NCBI GenBank assembly: GCA_965200045.1
Contig: OZ241330.1
Coordinates: forward strand, 2,170,001-2,234,000
Source of the DNA: Bin25 sp026709415
GTDB taxonomy: Bacteria > Bacteroidota > Bacteroidia > Flavobacteriales > Flavobacteriaceae
Length of the DNA: 64,000 bases
Reading direction: 5' to 3'
Part shown: piece after piece, positions 18,701-26,207 of the stretch
How the letters are laid out: each line of letters begins with the position of its first letter
Position numbering within the stretch: the stretch's first letter is position 1
Notes under the pieces: generated by a model
What the model saw: only the letters and a program-made list of their open reading frames with translations
Database searches by the model: none
Told to the model about the DNA's origin: nothing
Program-made: the position numbers and the translations under genes

Positions 18701-19841
18701 TATCCTCCACCATCGCACTGACCACATTATAGCTAATGGTGTTTTCTGAAAGAGGATTGTGAAAATAATGTTTGAAGATATCAGCTTGAGGTTGTAGGAT
18801 ATTCAGCCCCCCAAAATGCGTCCCTATCCAAACAATGTTTGTATCGTCTATGTATAATGATCTAATCGAATTATGAGACAGACTTCTTGGTCTCGTTGGA
18901 TCGTTTTTAATCACCGTTACATCACCACTATCCATATCGATATAATTCAATCCATTATAGGTTCCGATCCATAGATTTCCCATTTCATCCAAACCCATAG
19001 TTCTGATAATTTGGTTTGAAAGTGTTTCATTGGTTGAAAAAGCCTGTTCAAATCTTTGGAAAACTTGATCATCATTTAGAATATATAACCCATCCCCCGT
19101 TCCTATCCAAAGAGATTCATCAATTTTTATAATGGCTCTAATGTCTCTATTATTGTCCGCATGCTCAAATGGAGAGGTAAACGTATTTTCCGAACCTTTG
19201 GCTAATCGATTTAATCCTCCATATTTTGTTCCTATCCATAAATTTTGATCGGCATCTTCATAAAGCGTATTGATATGATTATTGCTGATGGATTGTTGGT
19301 TGGAGACATCTGATGTGTGTCGTAAAAATTGATCCGATCCTTTGATTCTTTTGTTGAGCCCATTTGTAGTCCCTATCCATAAATCACCATTGCTTCTGAC
19401 CAAAGTCGATAACACATGATTATCTGATAGGGATCGTTGGTCTTCTGCGTCAAAATAAAAGTGGTGATAACTCTCTGTTTTGCGGTCAAATGAAAATAAG
19501 CCGTTGGTTGTTCCTATCCACAAAACACCATCCAAATCTTCTGAAATAGAATTGACGACATGCCCCGTTAAATGAGGAATCTTTTGATTGTAACTAATAA
19601 ACTCATATCCATCGAATCGGTTTAGTCCATCCTTTGTTCCAATCCACATAAAACCATCACTGTCTTTAAAAATCGACATGATGCTACCCTGAGATAAACC
19701 ATCTTTAACCAGCAAATGTTTGAAATTAAAATGCTCCGTATTTTGGGCATTAGATAATTGGAAACAAGTCGTACTGATAAACAATAGTGCACCAAATAAC
19801 AGTATTTTTTTATGAATTGAGATTGCATGAAAATAATTCAT
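15738..19841 (-). CDS. Hybrid two-component system regulator (HTCS)
   Basis: About 1367 aa from the ATG whose first codon is 19839-19841. The frame is open to 19952, but this start gives a clean signal peptide (IHKKILLFGALLFISTTCFQ). Order: periplasmic beta-propellers made of repeated LWIGT/GGLN units (about 45-720), a Y_Y_Y domain (about 725-790), one TM helix (about 795-818), a HisKA domain with AHDFRTPL (His about 852), an HATPase with SNAFKHT and GSGIGLSF, a receiver (SDIMMPE, Asp about 1163) and a C-terminal AraC-type HTH (about 1265-1360). HTCS proteins bind oligosaccharides outside and activate the neighbouring polysaccharide locus. It is divergent from kduI, so the kdu genes are a likely target. 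Confidence 0.93.
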   Translation of the reverse strand: MNYFHAISIHKKILLFGALLFISTTCFQLSNAQNTEHFNFKHLLVKDGLSQGSIMSIFKDSDGFMWIGTKDGLNRFDGYEFISYNQKIPHLTGHVVNSISEDLDGVLWIGTTNGLFSFDRKTESYHHFYFDAEDQRSLSDNHVLSTLVRSNGDLWIGTTNGLNKRIKGSDQFLRHTSDVSNQQSISNNHINTLYEDADQNLWIGTKYGGLNRLAKGSENTFTSPFEHADNNRDIRAIIKIDESLWIGTGDGLYILNDDQVFQRFEQAFSTNETLSNQIIRTMGLDEMGNLWIGTYNGLNYIDMDSGDVTVIKNDPTRPRSLSHNSIRSLYIDDTNIVWIGTHFGGLNILQPQADIFKHYFHNPLSENTISYNVVSAMVEDNVGNLWIGTEGGGLNYYDFQNESFSHITSFGNESIEAQTIKSLLLDSENNLWIGTHSSGLLKLDFNQNRMEKFEFDQGTRYFYSGQKSIIELYEDLDSKIWAATNSGLFRFDQSFTDVEKIDLNHDNVVVNSILRDSKENLWLGTQNFGLILYDPEKLTFYQSNEYPNTINHNTINDIHEDENGHLWIGSNGGLNAFSFKNGQLVDVKTSHGDTNNIVYRIEEDYLNHLWLSSPASLTKYNPKDDTFEVYDLRNELPISEFNKSSSFEHSNNQLFFGGFNGLLSFDPQRLINSQNIPSIQLKRLKLFNKEIAVGDESGILSQPLTQTDTIEFRPRQNIFTIEYAALNYREMGTTQYAYKLEGLETDWNYVGQRRFASYSNLSPGTYTFKVKAANKNGLWDDQYASLTIIKNPFIWLTPLAYIIYGIVFILLVLGVRKYFLIKLNLENKLKLEKLEKQQLENLNKLELQYFTNIAHDFRTPLTLILGPLQELKSKIKNMEYVYHLELIRKNVNLMLRLINQLMDFRKLSTGKMSLVVKYDYFLPCIENIALSFKHLAITSEVKYSVNSDISNIEIWYDKDKIEKVMYNLLSNAFKHTERGGVIKIEAHQKERDKKEWIDIKVYNTGGGINHADKENIFNRFYQANQEPDIKKSGSGIGLSFVKDLVQLHQGKISMDSQVGKYTSFTVSIPAFDAYQNEDKVSVKMQSDINFKIYKGIFEAESTNGADVPNLEKTKILVVEDEDELRKFISLIFSSKYDVLTASNGKEGIEIAKKELPDLIISDIMMPEVSGIDLCKELKSNSKTNHIPIVLITARVGDKTQIDSYEIGADDFITKPFDIQVIKSKVSNLINTKMNIIDYSRQRILLNKNDINNSTSQQQFFIRLSEYLRKNIEDPDLNVQKTSKALGLSRVHLYRRVKAITGKSPNQFIRDFRLSVAVELLKQKRYNVNEVCYKTGFRDVTYFRKCFKEKFNVAASYYLNQTGELIIN

Positions 19842-20134
19842 GAACATTAAATGCACAAAAAATTTCATATGGCCATGAGATATTGCGGGGGAAATTGTTT
19901 TCAATAATACATTATCTCGGCTTATAAAATTAATGATAACAGAAAAGACCAATTTTGATTTGATTGAAATGTGATAAATCAGCTCCTTGGATTTTTAAAA
20001 TTCATCGCTCAAATTAGACAAATATTTTACTATCATGGTTTTTGTATCAATTCTTTTTCAATTTAGTATCAATATCTAACGCTGATTTTGCAGCCAAACT
20101 TTTTATTTTCGAAGCCGACAAAAAACCCTTTTCT

Positions 20135-20965
20135 ATGACCCATTATGAGTTTCGATACAGTGCGCATCCAAGAGATGTTGACAGTTATTCTACTGAAGCA
20201 TTAAGAAAGCATTTTTTAATTGACAATTTATTTTCAAAAGACCAAATCAATTGGACATATACCATGTACGATCGTTATATTGTTGGTGGGGCCTTACCCA
20301 GAACCATCGACTTGAAACTGGAGACGATACCCTATTTAAAAGCAGACCGTTTTCTCGATCGAAGAGAAATGGGAATCATCAATGTTGGCGGCAAGGGTTC
20401 CATTAAAGTGGATGGAGATTCTTTTGAATTAAGTCATAAAGAAGCTTTATACATTGCCAAAGGCACGAAAAATGTCATCTTTGAAAGAGGTGAAAATCCC
20501 ATTTATTATATCAATTCAGCCCCGGCGCATCATCGATATCAAACGACAAAAATTGGTAAATCTCAAGCTGAAATTGTTGAATTAGGGGACTCCCTTTTAT
20601 CTAATCAAAGAACGATCTATAAATTGATTGTCAATTCTATTGTTCCCACTTGCCAACTGCAAATGGGATTAACTGAATTAAAACCTGGGAGTGTGTGGAA
20701 TACCATGCCAGCACACACTCATGAAAGAAGAATGGAGATTTATTTTTATTTCGAATTACTCAAAGAACAGACAGTGTGCCATTTTATGGGGCAACCCCAA
20801 CAAACCAGACATCTTTTTGTTCAAAATCATCAAGCGGTGATTTCACCGGAATGGTCCATTCACTGTGGAGCGGGCACCTCCAATTATACCTTTATCTGGG
20901 CTATGGCTGGAGAAAACTTAGATTATTCGGACATGGATGTCTGCCCAGTGGACAAACTGCGCTAA
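20135..20965 (+). CDS. kduI: 5-dehydro-4-deoxy-D-glucuronate isomerase
   Basis: 276 aa from the ATG at 20135; an upstream in-frame start adds residues not seen in the family, and E. coli KduI has 278 aa. The N-terminus MTHYEFRYSAHPRDVDSYST fits, and the zinc site is visible as HTHERRMEIYFYF (HxHx4E) plus SIHCGAG near the end. KduI isomerises the unsaturated-uronate product 4-deoxy-L-threo-5-hexosulose uronate to the 2,5-diketo acid, which KduD reduces, so it implies that polysaccharide lyases act upstream. It is divergent from the HTCS gene. A hairpin overlaps its stop codon, and an unrelated methyltransferase gene separates it from kduD. Confidence 0.92.
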   Translation: MTHYEFRYSAHPRDVDSYSTEALRKHFLIDNLFSKDQINWTYTMYDRYIVGGALPRTIDLKLETIPYLKADRFLDRREMGIINVGGKGSIKVDGDSFELSHKEALYIAKGTKNVIFERGENPIYYINSAPAHHRYQTTKIGKSQAEIVELGDSLLSNQRTIYKLIVNSIVPTCQLQMGLTELKPGSVWNTMPAHTHERRMEIYFYFELLKEQTVCHFMGQPQQTRHLFVQNHQAVISPEWSIHCGAGTSNYTFIWAMAGENLDYSDMDVCPVDKLR

Positions 20966-20991
20966 AAACCAACCGATTCAGATTGGTTTTT
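20964..20991 (+). terminator. Rho-independent-like hairpin after kduI
   Basis: AAAAACCAA (from 20964, overlapping the kduI stop codon) pairs with TTGGTTTTT (20983-20991) around a 10-nt loop. The T-run forms the 3' arm, so it can also act in the reverse direction. The stem is A/T-rich, so termination may be partial, which would matter for expression of the genes downstream. Confidence 0.5.
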
Positions 20992-21068
20992 GTCAAATTC
21001 ATCGAATAATGGTTTGTTGATGTATCCTTAATTTTGGAGATACAAAGAGTCCTTTCAATACATCAGAT

Positions 21069-21869
21069 ATGCAATTTTTAGAGATTAATAAAATTCATCA
21101 TATCGATTTTTTTGATGCCGTATCTCGAATCAAAAATGATAGTATTGATTTGATTGTTTGTGATGATCCTTATGGAGTTACGGATAATGATTGGGACAAA
21201 ATCAACCCTATTCAAGATTATAACCTTCGTCTCATACAGATTTTTGAAAGCAAACTGAAACAAGGGGGTGCCTTATATTTATTTGGAAAACAAGATTGTA
21301 TTGATTTTATTGACTACCGGCCCTATCTTTCTCTTCAATCAAAAATTATATGGTATCAACCCAGTCGATTAGCACAAGGAAGGAAGAATTTCACAAATAA
21401 TTACGATCTCATTTGTTATTTCACTAAAGGAAAGCATCCCAATACATTTAATCTTGATGACATCAGAGTTCCTCAATTAGTTGAATTAGAACATCGGCTC
21501 AGATGCGAAAAAGTACCTTCAGTGACTAATGGGAAGTATGGTAAAACAAAATTTAATGATAAAGGAAAAAATCCTGGAAATGTTTGGGGAGACATTAAAC
21601 AATTAACCTGCAAATCAAAAGAATTGTTGAGCAGAGAGGTTTTAAACACGATACAAAAGCCCGAAAAACTTATGGAACGATTCATTAAAGCTAGTTCCAA
21701 CGAAGGAGATTTGGTGCTGGATCCTTTCTGTGGTGTGGGTACTTGTCCTCTAGTTTGCAAAAAACTTAACCGGAGATTTATCGGCATTGAACAAAACACC
21801 AATTTTATTGAATTAGGAAGAAATAGATTATTGGAATTCGAAGGGGCTAAACAATCAATGATAGCTTGA
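21069..21869 (+). CDS. Orphan DNA methyltransferase (beta-type) between kduI and kduD
   Basis: 266 aa with the permuted beta-class order: catalytic motif IV first (CDDPYGVTDNDWD, about residues 35-47), AdoMet motif I last (VLDPFCGVGTCPL, about 217-229) and GIEQNTNFIELGRNRL at the end. The catalytic tetrad reads DDPY instead of the canonical DPPY, comparable to the DLPYG variant common in phage and solitary methyltransferases. No nuclease gene is adjacent. It interrupts the kduI-kduD pair, which are normally neighbours, with a hairpin before it and 27 bp to kduD. Target base and sequence are unknown; adenine N6 or cytosine N4 are both possible. Confidence 0.78.
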   Translation: MQFLEINKIHHIDFFDAVSRIKNDSIDLIVCDDPYGVTDNDWDKINPIQDYNLRLIQIFESKLKQGGALYLFGKQDCIDFIDYRPYLSLQSKIIWYQPSRLAQGRKNFTNNYDLICYFTKGKHPNTFNLDDIRVPQLVELEHRLRCEKVPSVTNGKYGKTKFNDKGKNPGNVWGDIKQLTCKSKELLSREVLNTIQKPEKLMERFIKASSNEGDLVLDPFCGVGTCPLVCKKLNRRFIGIEQNTNFIELGRNRLLEFEGAKQSMIA

Positions 21870-21895
21870 CATTGAAGCAACATTAAATAAATAAT

Positions 21896-22666
21896 ATGGG
21901 AATACTACAAAATTTTAATCTCGATGGAAAAACCGCACTTGTCACTGGGTGTAAAAGAGGCATTGGTAAAGCCATAGCTATTGGCCTAGCAGAGGCTGGG
22001 GCTGATGTTATTGGCGTTAGTGCTAGTTTAGAAAAATCAGAAAGTGATGTTGAAAAAGAGATCCATCGCTTAGGTAAAAAATTTCATGCGTACCAATGTG
22101 ATTTTAGAAATAGAAAACAACTATACTCGTTTATTCATCAAATTAAATCCGAGTTTTCTAAAATCGATATTCTAGTGAATAACGCCGGAACCATTCGACG
22201 GGCTCCAGCGGCGGAACACTCCGATGAATACTGGGATGAAGTCATAGAGGTCAATCAAACTTCTCAATTTATTTTATCCAGAGCCTTTGGAAAATCCATG
22301 TTAGAACAGAACTATGGTAAAATCATCTTTATAGCCTCTCTTTTAACGTTTCAGGGCGGTATCACCGTTCCTGGATATGCAGCCAGTAAAGGAGCTGTTG
22401 GACAGTTAACAAAAGCTCTTGCCAATGAGTGGGCAAGCAAAGGATTGAACGTCAATGCGATAGCCCCTGGATACATAGCCACTGACAATACCAAAGCATT
22501 GAGAGAAAATACTGAACGAAATAAATCCATTTTAGAAAGAATTCCTGCTAATCGTTGGGGGAATCCCAATGATTTGGTTGGAGCGGCTATTTTTTTGGCT
22601 TCTGAAGCTTCTTCATATGTTCATGGAAATGTATTGTTAGTTGATGGCGGTTGGATGGGGAGATAA
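21896..22666 (+). CDS. kduD: 2-dehydro-3-deoxy-D-gluconate 5-dehydrogenase (2-deoxy-D-gluconate 3-dehydrogenase)
   Basis: 256 aa short-chain dehydrogenase. The cofactor motif is TGCKRGIG (about 17-24), followed by NNAGTIRRAPAAEHSDEYWD, which is the KduD-specific stretch, catalytic YAASK (about 160) and C-terminal RIPANRWGNP. It reduces the KduI product to 2-keto-3-deoxygluconate with NAD(P)H, feeding the KDG kinase/aldolase route. No kdgK or kdgA is in this window. Length is standard. It lies 27 bp downstream of the orphan methyltransferase and is probably transcribed with it. Confidence 0.9.
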   Translation: MGILQNFNLDGKTALVTGCKRGIGKAIAIGLAEAGADVIGVSASLEKSESDVEKEIHRLGKKFHAYQCDFRNRKQLYSFIHQIKSEFSKIDILVNNAGTIRRAPAAEHSDEYWDEVIEVNQTSQFILSRAFGKSMLEQNYGKIIFIASLLTFQGGITVPGYAASKGAVGQLTKALANEWASKGLNVNAIAPGYIATDNTKALRENTERNKSILERIPANRWGNPNDLVGAAIFLASEASSYVHGNVLLVDGGWMGR

Positions 22667-22904
22667 AAACTTGAAAAACTAGTCTGCTGACTTGAAATTA
22701 TCTTCATGTTTTTCGGGATTCTTCCCCAAATATCCAAAGAAGATTGTTTTTGGTTGTGTTTCTTTAACTTCGATAAATAATCTACCTTTTAAGTCCAATA
22801 CCACCCAATGCAATATCAACAGCTCAAATTAAAGAAAAATTCGCATTCAGCTAAGGGTTTTTTGGAAATTTGTATGATAAGAAAAGTAATCGAACTACAA
22901 GAAC

Positions 22905-24167
22905 ATGAGCACTGCAACAGTCGAGTTCGTTGGGGATATTCCTCATAGTTTAGTTGTAAATAACGGCGATCGGTTCCTATTCATAAGCAAGGACCAACGC
23001 ACGTATACTCACAGTATTCATAAGTATCCAGCCAAGTTCTTCCCAGAACTGCCTCGTTGGATGATTAAGCGGTATTCCTCTTTGGGAGATACCATTCTCG
23101 ATCCTTTCATGGGGAGTGGCACAACCAATTTAGAAGCCTCCATCTTGGGTAGAAATAGCATTGGAATTGATATCGATCCGTTTTCTAAAATGCTTGCTCG
23201 AGTTAAAACGACCCCTCTATCAAATAATGAAATTCAATGCGCTTGGGAGAAACTTTATACACATGTCATCCATTATCAAGAACCTTCAAATCTTGATGGC
23301 GTTCCTAACTTCCCTTATCGAGACCATTGGTTCCAAGAATTTATGTTGAAAGAATTAGCTCACATCAAAACGGGAATAGAAAATTTAAGTTGTCGGGAAG
23401 AAATGAAAAATTTTTTTAGAGTATGTTTTTCGTCCATCATTCGACAAGTATCAGAGGCCGATAATCATTGTACTCGAACCGTTATTCGCAAAAAATTCCA
23501 AAAGAAAGTGAATCGTAGAATGGGGATTCATCTTTTTATAAAAAAAACCAAGCATGCCATGTTAGGGATGAATTCACTTAGCGAACTATGTCCTAAAGGT
23601 TTGGTCCTAGTACCTGATGACTGCGATGCTAGAAGTATGCCATCAATACAAGATGAAACAATAGATATGGCTTTGACATCTCCACCTTATGTTAATGCAG
23701 TAGACTATCCAAGAACACACCAACTAGAACTCTACTGGTTAGGACTAGCACATGGATCTTTACAAACCCTCAAAAAACGACATGTGGGAACTGAATCTGT
23801 TTCAGTCTCAGATTATAAAGACTTACATTCGACGGGATGCCATCCTGCAGACACCGTCATCGCAAAGATTTATCATAAAGATCCTAGAAGAGCTTTCATA
23901 GCAACAAAGTATTTATGGGATATGTTTGATAATCTTCAAGAAGTATTCCGTGTTTTAAAATCAAAAGCAACCTATATTATAGTCGTAGGCAATAACATGA
24001 TTCGTCAAATTCCATTTGAGACATGGAAATACCTGATAGACTACGCAACCCAGTTAGGCTATGATTTGGAATCTCACTTCGTTTCGGAAATCATTAACCA
24101 CTATATAAAGGTTCCTCGAAAAGAGCGAATTAATGATGATCATGTGATCATTCTCCGAAAGCCATGA
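22905..24167 (+). CDS. Type II DNA methyltransferase (TSPPY motif)
   Basis: 420 aa. It begins after a short leader with HSIHKYPAKFFPELPRWMIKRY, typical of TSPPY methyltransferases. Motif I is ILDPFMGSGTTNLEA (about 66-80) and motif IV is ALTSPPYVNAVDYPRTHQLELYW (about 259-280), the S-P-P-Y form associated with N4-cytosine methylation. It overlaps the following nuclease gene by ATGA at 24164-24167, so the two are translationally coupled and make up a restriction-modification unit. It is placed between the kdu genes and the YhaO/YhaN pair. Confidence 0.82.
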   Translation: MSTATVEFVGDIPHSLVVNNGDRFLFISKDQRTYTHSIHKYPAKFFPELPRWMIKRYSSLGDTILDPFMGSGTTNLEASILGRNSIGIDIDPFSKMLARVKTTPLSNNEIQCAWEKLYTHVIHYQEPSNLDGVPNFPYRDHWFQEFMLKELAHIKTGIENLSCREEMKNFFRVCFSSIIRQVSEADNHCTRTVIRKKFQKKVNRRMGIHLFIKKTKHAMLGMNSLSELCPKGLVLVPDDCDARSMPSIQDETIDMALTSPPYVNAVDYPRTHQLELYWLGLAHGSLQTLKKRHVGTESVSVSDYKDLHSTGCHPADTVIAKIYHKDPRRAFIATKYLWDMFDNLQEVFRVLKSKATYIIVVGNNMIRQIPFETWKYLIDYATQLGYDLESHFVSEIINHYIKVPRKERINDDHVIILRKP

Positions 24168-24670
24168 ATGTTGAGGAGAAAGTAATTATGGGGAGGCAAG
24201 CCTCAGCTAAAGGATTTGCCAATGAAAGTAGATTACTAGCAGCACTTCTTGATCGAGGCTTTAATGCATCCAATGTCGATTTACCTCACTCTACCTATGA
24301 CATCGTTGTTGAACTTATTGAAGGCCCTCTTATCCGCATACAAGCAAAAACAATTGGAAAGGCCAATAGCATCAAATTCACTGGAGGAACAAGAGGAGGT
24401 GTTGATCGAGAATACAAAAGCGGTGTCAAGTCTTACACACAAGACACGACGACATCAGATATTGTGGTTGGAGTTAGAAGTAAAAAAATGAATGGAGATG
24501 AAGGGGTTGATTTCTATTTTGTGTCTACGCTATTAATTGAATTATTGGAGCAGAAAAGCATTTCAGCAAATAAAGTTGAAAAATGGAAAAATCAATGGGA
24601 GATACTCGTCGAGTGTCAGAATCTAGAATTTGTGAAAAAGACATTTCGTGATTTATATAAAAAATCATGA
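24164..24670 (+). CDS. Putative restriction endonuclease, PD-(D/E)XK-like
   Basis: 168 aa, starting inside the stop of the TSPPY methyltransferase (ATGA overlap). Residues about 14-70 read SAKGFANESRLLAALLDRGF, then HSTYDIVVE and LIRIQAKTIG. This is an E...D-x(n)-(Q)xK arrangement expected for a PD-(D/E)XK nuclease fold (Asp of YDIVVE, Gln-Ala-Lys of IQAK). The operon context, size and small basic product support the assignment as the cognate restriction enzyme. Recognition sequence is unknown. No other family could be recognised. Confidence 0.62.
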   Translation: MNVEEKVIMGRQASAKGFANESRLLAALLDRGFNASNVDLPHSTYDIVVELIEGPLIRIQAKTIGKANSIKFTGGTRGGVDREYKSGVKSYTQDTTTSDIVVGVRSKKMNGDEGVDFYFVSTLLIELLEQKSISANKVEKWKNQWEILVECQNLEFVKKTFRDLYKKS

Positions 24671-24938
24671 AACAAAGAGAACTACATCGAATGCCTCACG
24701 CTACATAGCATTTATTTCTCACATGTTCCACGATCAAGTGTCCTATGGCCCCACGTTGTCTCTTGCAATTACAGACATAAATAAAGGCTTAACTTTTGGA
24801 AAATAACCCTATGACTTATAACTTTGGCTTTCAACAACGAATGACAAAATCTTCATAAGAAATTGCAAACGTTCGAGCTAATCGTACAAATTTTGAGTTC
24901 AATCTCCTTTATCCACAAATCATACATCGCTAATTCTG
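24671..24938. other. Intergenic region before the YhaO/YhaN-like pair
   Basis: About 270 bp without a supportable gene. It presumably holds the promoter of the nuclease/SMC pair. No clear TTG-N19-TAnnTTTG match was found. Confidence 0.25.
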
Positions 24939-26207
24939 ATGCATTTTAAATTTCTACATACCGCTGATATTCATTTGGATAGTCCACTTAGAGGATTGGA
25001 GCGTTATGAAGGGGCTCCCGTTAATGAGATACGAGGGTCCATTCGCCAAGCTTTCGATCATCTAATCGATTTGGCCATTGAAGAACAGGTCGCATTTGTT
25101 TTGATTGCCGGTGATTTATATGATGGCGACTGGAAAGATTATAATACGGCCTTATACTTCAATAAATGCATGTCCAAATTGAACAACCATGGTATCAAAG
25201 TGTTTCTCATCCGTGGAAATCATGATGCCGCCAGTTTAATGACCAAGCATCTTCGATTACCTGAAAATGTTACTTTATTTTCAACCAAAAAACCTCAGCA
25301 AATCGTTTTAGAAGACTTGAATGTTTGCATACATGGACAGAGTTATGCCAATCGTTCTGTTCAAGAAAATCTTTCGGTAAATTATCCACTAGGAAATTCT
25401 AAGTTTTTCAACATTGGAGTGTTACATACTAGTTTGGATGGTCGAGAAGGACATGATCATTATGCCCCTTGTTCTGTTGATGATCTGCAGTCAAAAGGCT
25501 ATCAATATTGGGCTCTCGGTCATATTCACAAACGTGAAATAGTCAGCAAAGATCCGTGGATCGTATTTTCTGGAAATATTCAAGGGAGACATATTGGTGA
25601 ACAAGGATCCAAGGGATGTACTCTCGTTACTGTGGAGCATGGAGAAATCGCAAATGTTAAACACCATACACTTGATGTGATGCGTTGGAAACTTTTGGAA
25701 GTGGATGTTTCCAATTGCCATTCAGTAGACAATGCTTGCGAATTGTTACGAGATGAATTAATCGAAGAATTGAATCGTAATCATGGTTTGCTTTTAGCTA
25801 TTCGACTGGTCTTTAAGGGCGTATCTCCCATTCATTCCAAATTCTCTAAAAACCAAGAGCAACTTATTAGTGATTTGAGAGCACTAGTGACGGAAATTGA
25901 TCATGAAAGAGTTTGGTTAGAAAAAATCTATTTCAACACAAAAGCACCAACATCCATAGAAGCCATTTTCGAACGTAATGATGCTCTTTCTGAATTATTG
26001 CATTCTATTGAGAACATTGAATTCCATGACATGGAACGTATCGGACTGTTTCATGAATTAGATGACCTTAACGCAAAACTTCCAAGAGAAATTAAAGAAA
26101 GAAATGATTTTTTAGAGTATAACAATGAAACTTCTGTTAAAAAAGCCCTCCAAGAGACTAAAAATTTTTTGATTCAAAAATTATTGAATGTTGAAATAGA
26201 AAAATGA
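24939..26207 (+). CDS. SbcD/YhaO-type metallophosphoesterase (DNA repair exonuclease)
   Basis: 422 aa. The dinuclear metal site of the calcineurin-like fold is complete: HTADIHLDSPL (about 6-16), IAGDLYDG (about 58), RGNHD (about 87-91) and a late LGHIHKRE. The long C-terminal extension and the LDSPLRGL start place it with YhaO rather than classical SbcD. Together with the SMC-like protein that overlaps its stop by 4 bp (ATGA at 26204-26207) it would form an Mre11-Rad50-like nuclease acting on DNA ends or unusual structures. Housekeeping repair and phage defence are both possible; its neighbours are restriction genes. Confidence 0.85.
   Translation: MHFKFLHTADIHLDSPLRGLERYEGAPVNEIRGSIRQAFDHLIDLAIEEQVAFVLIAGDLYDGDWKDYNTALYFNKCMSKLNNHGIKVFLIRGNHDAASLMTKHLRLPENVTLFSTKKPQQIVLEDLNVCIHGQSYANRSVQENLSVNYPLGNSKFFNIGVLHTSLDGREGHDHYAPCSVDDLQSKGYQYWALGHIHKREIVSKDPWIVFSGNIQGRHIGEQGSKGCTLVTVEHGEIANVKHHTLDVMRWKLLEVDVSNCHSVDNACELLRDELIEELNRNHGLLLAIRLVFKGVSPIHSKFSKNQEQLISDLRALVTEIDHERVWLEKIYFNTKAPTSIEAIFERNDALSELLHSIENIEFHDMERIGLFHELDDLNAKLPREIKERNDFLEYNNETSVKKALQETKNFLIQKLLNVEIEK

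Noticed and set aside
19842..19952. Longer N-terminus for the HTCS regulator
   Set aside because: The extra 37 residues precede the signal peptide and do not look coding; the ATG at 19841 places the signal at the N-terminus. An ATG at 19868 remains possible.
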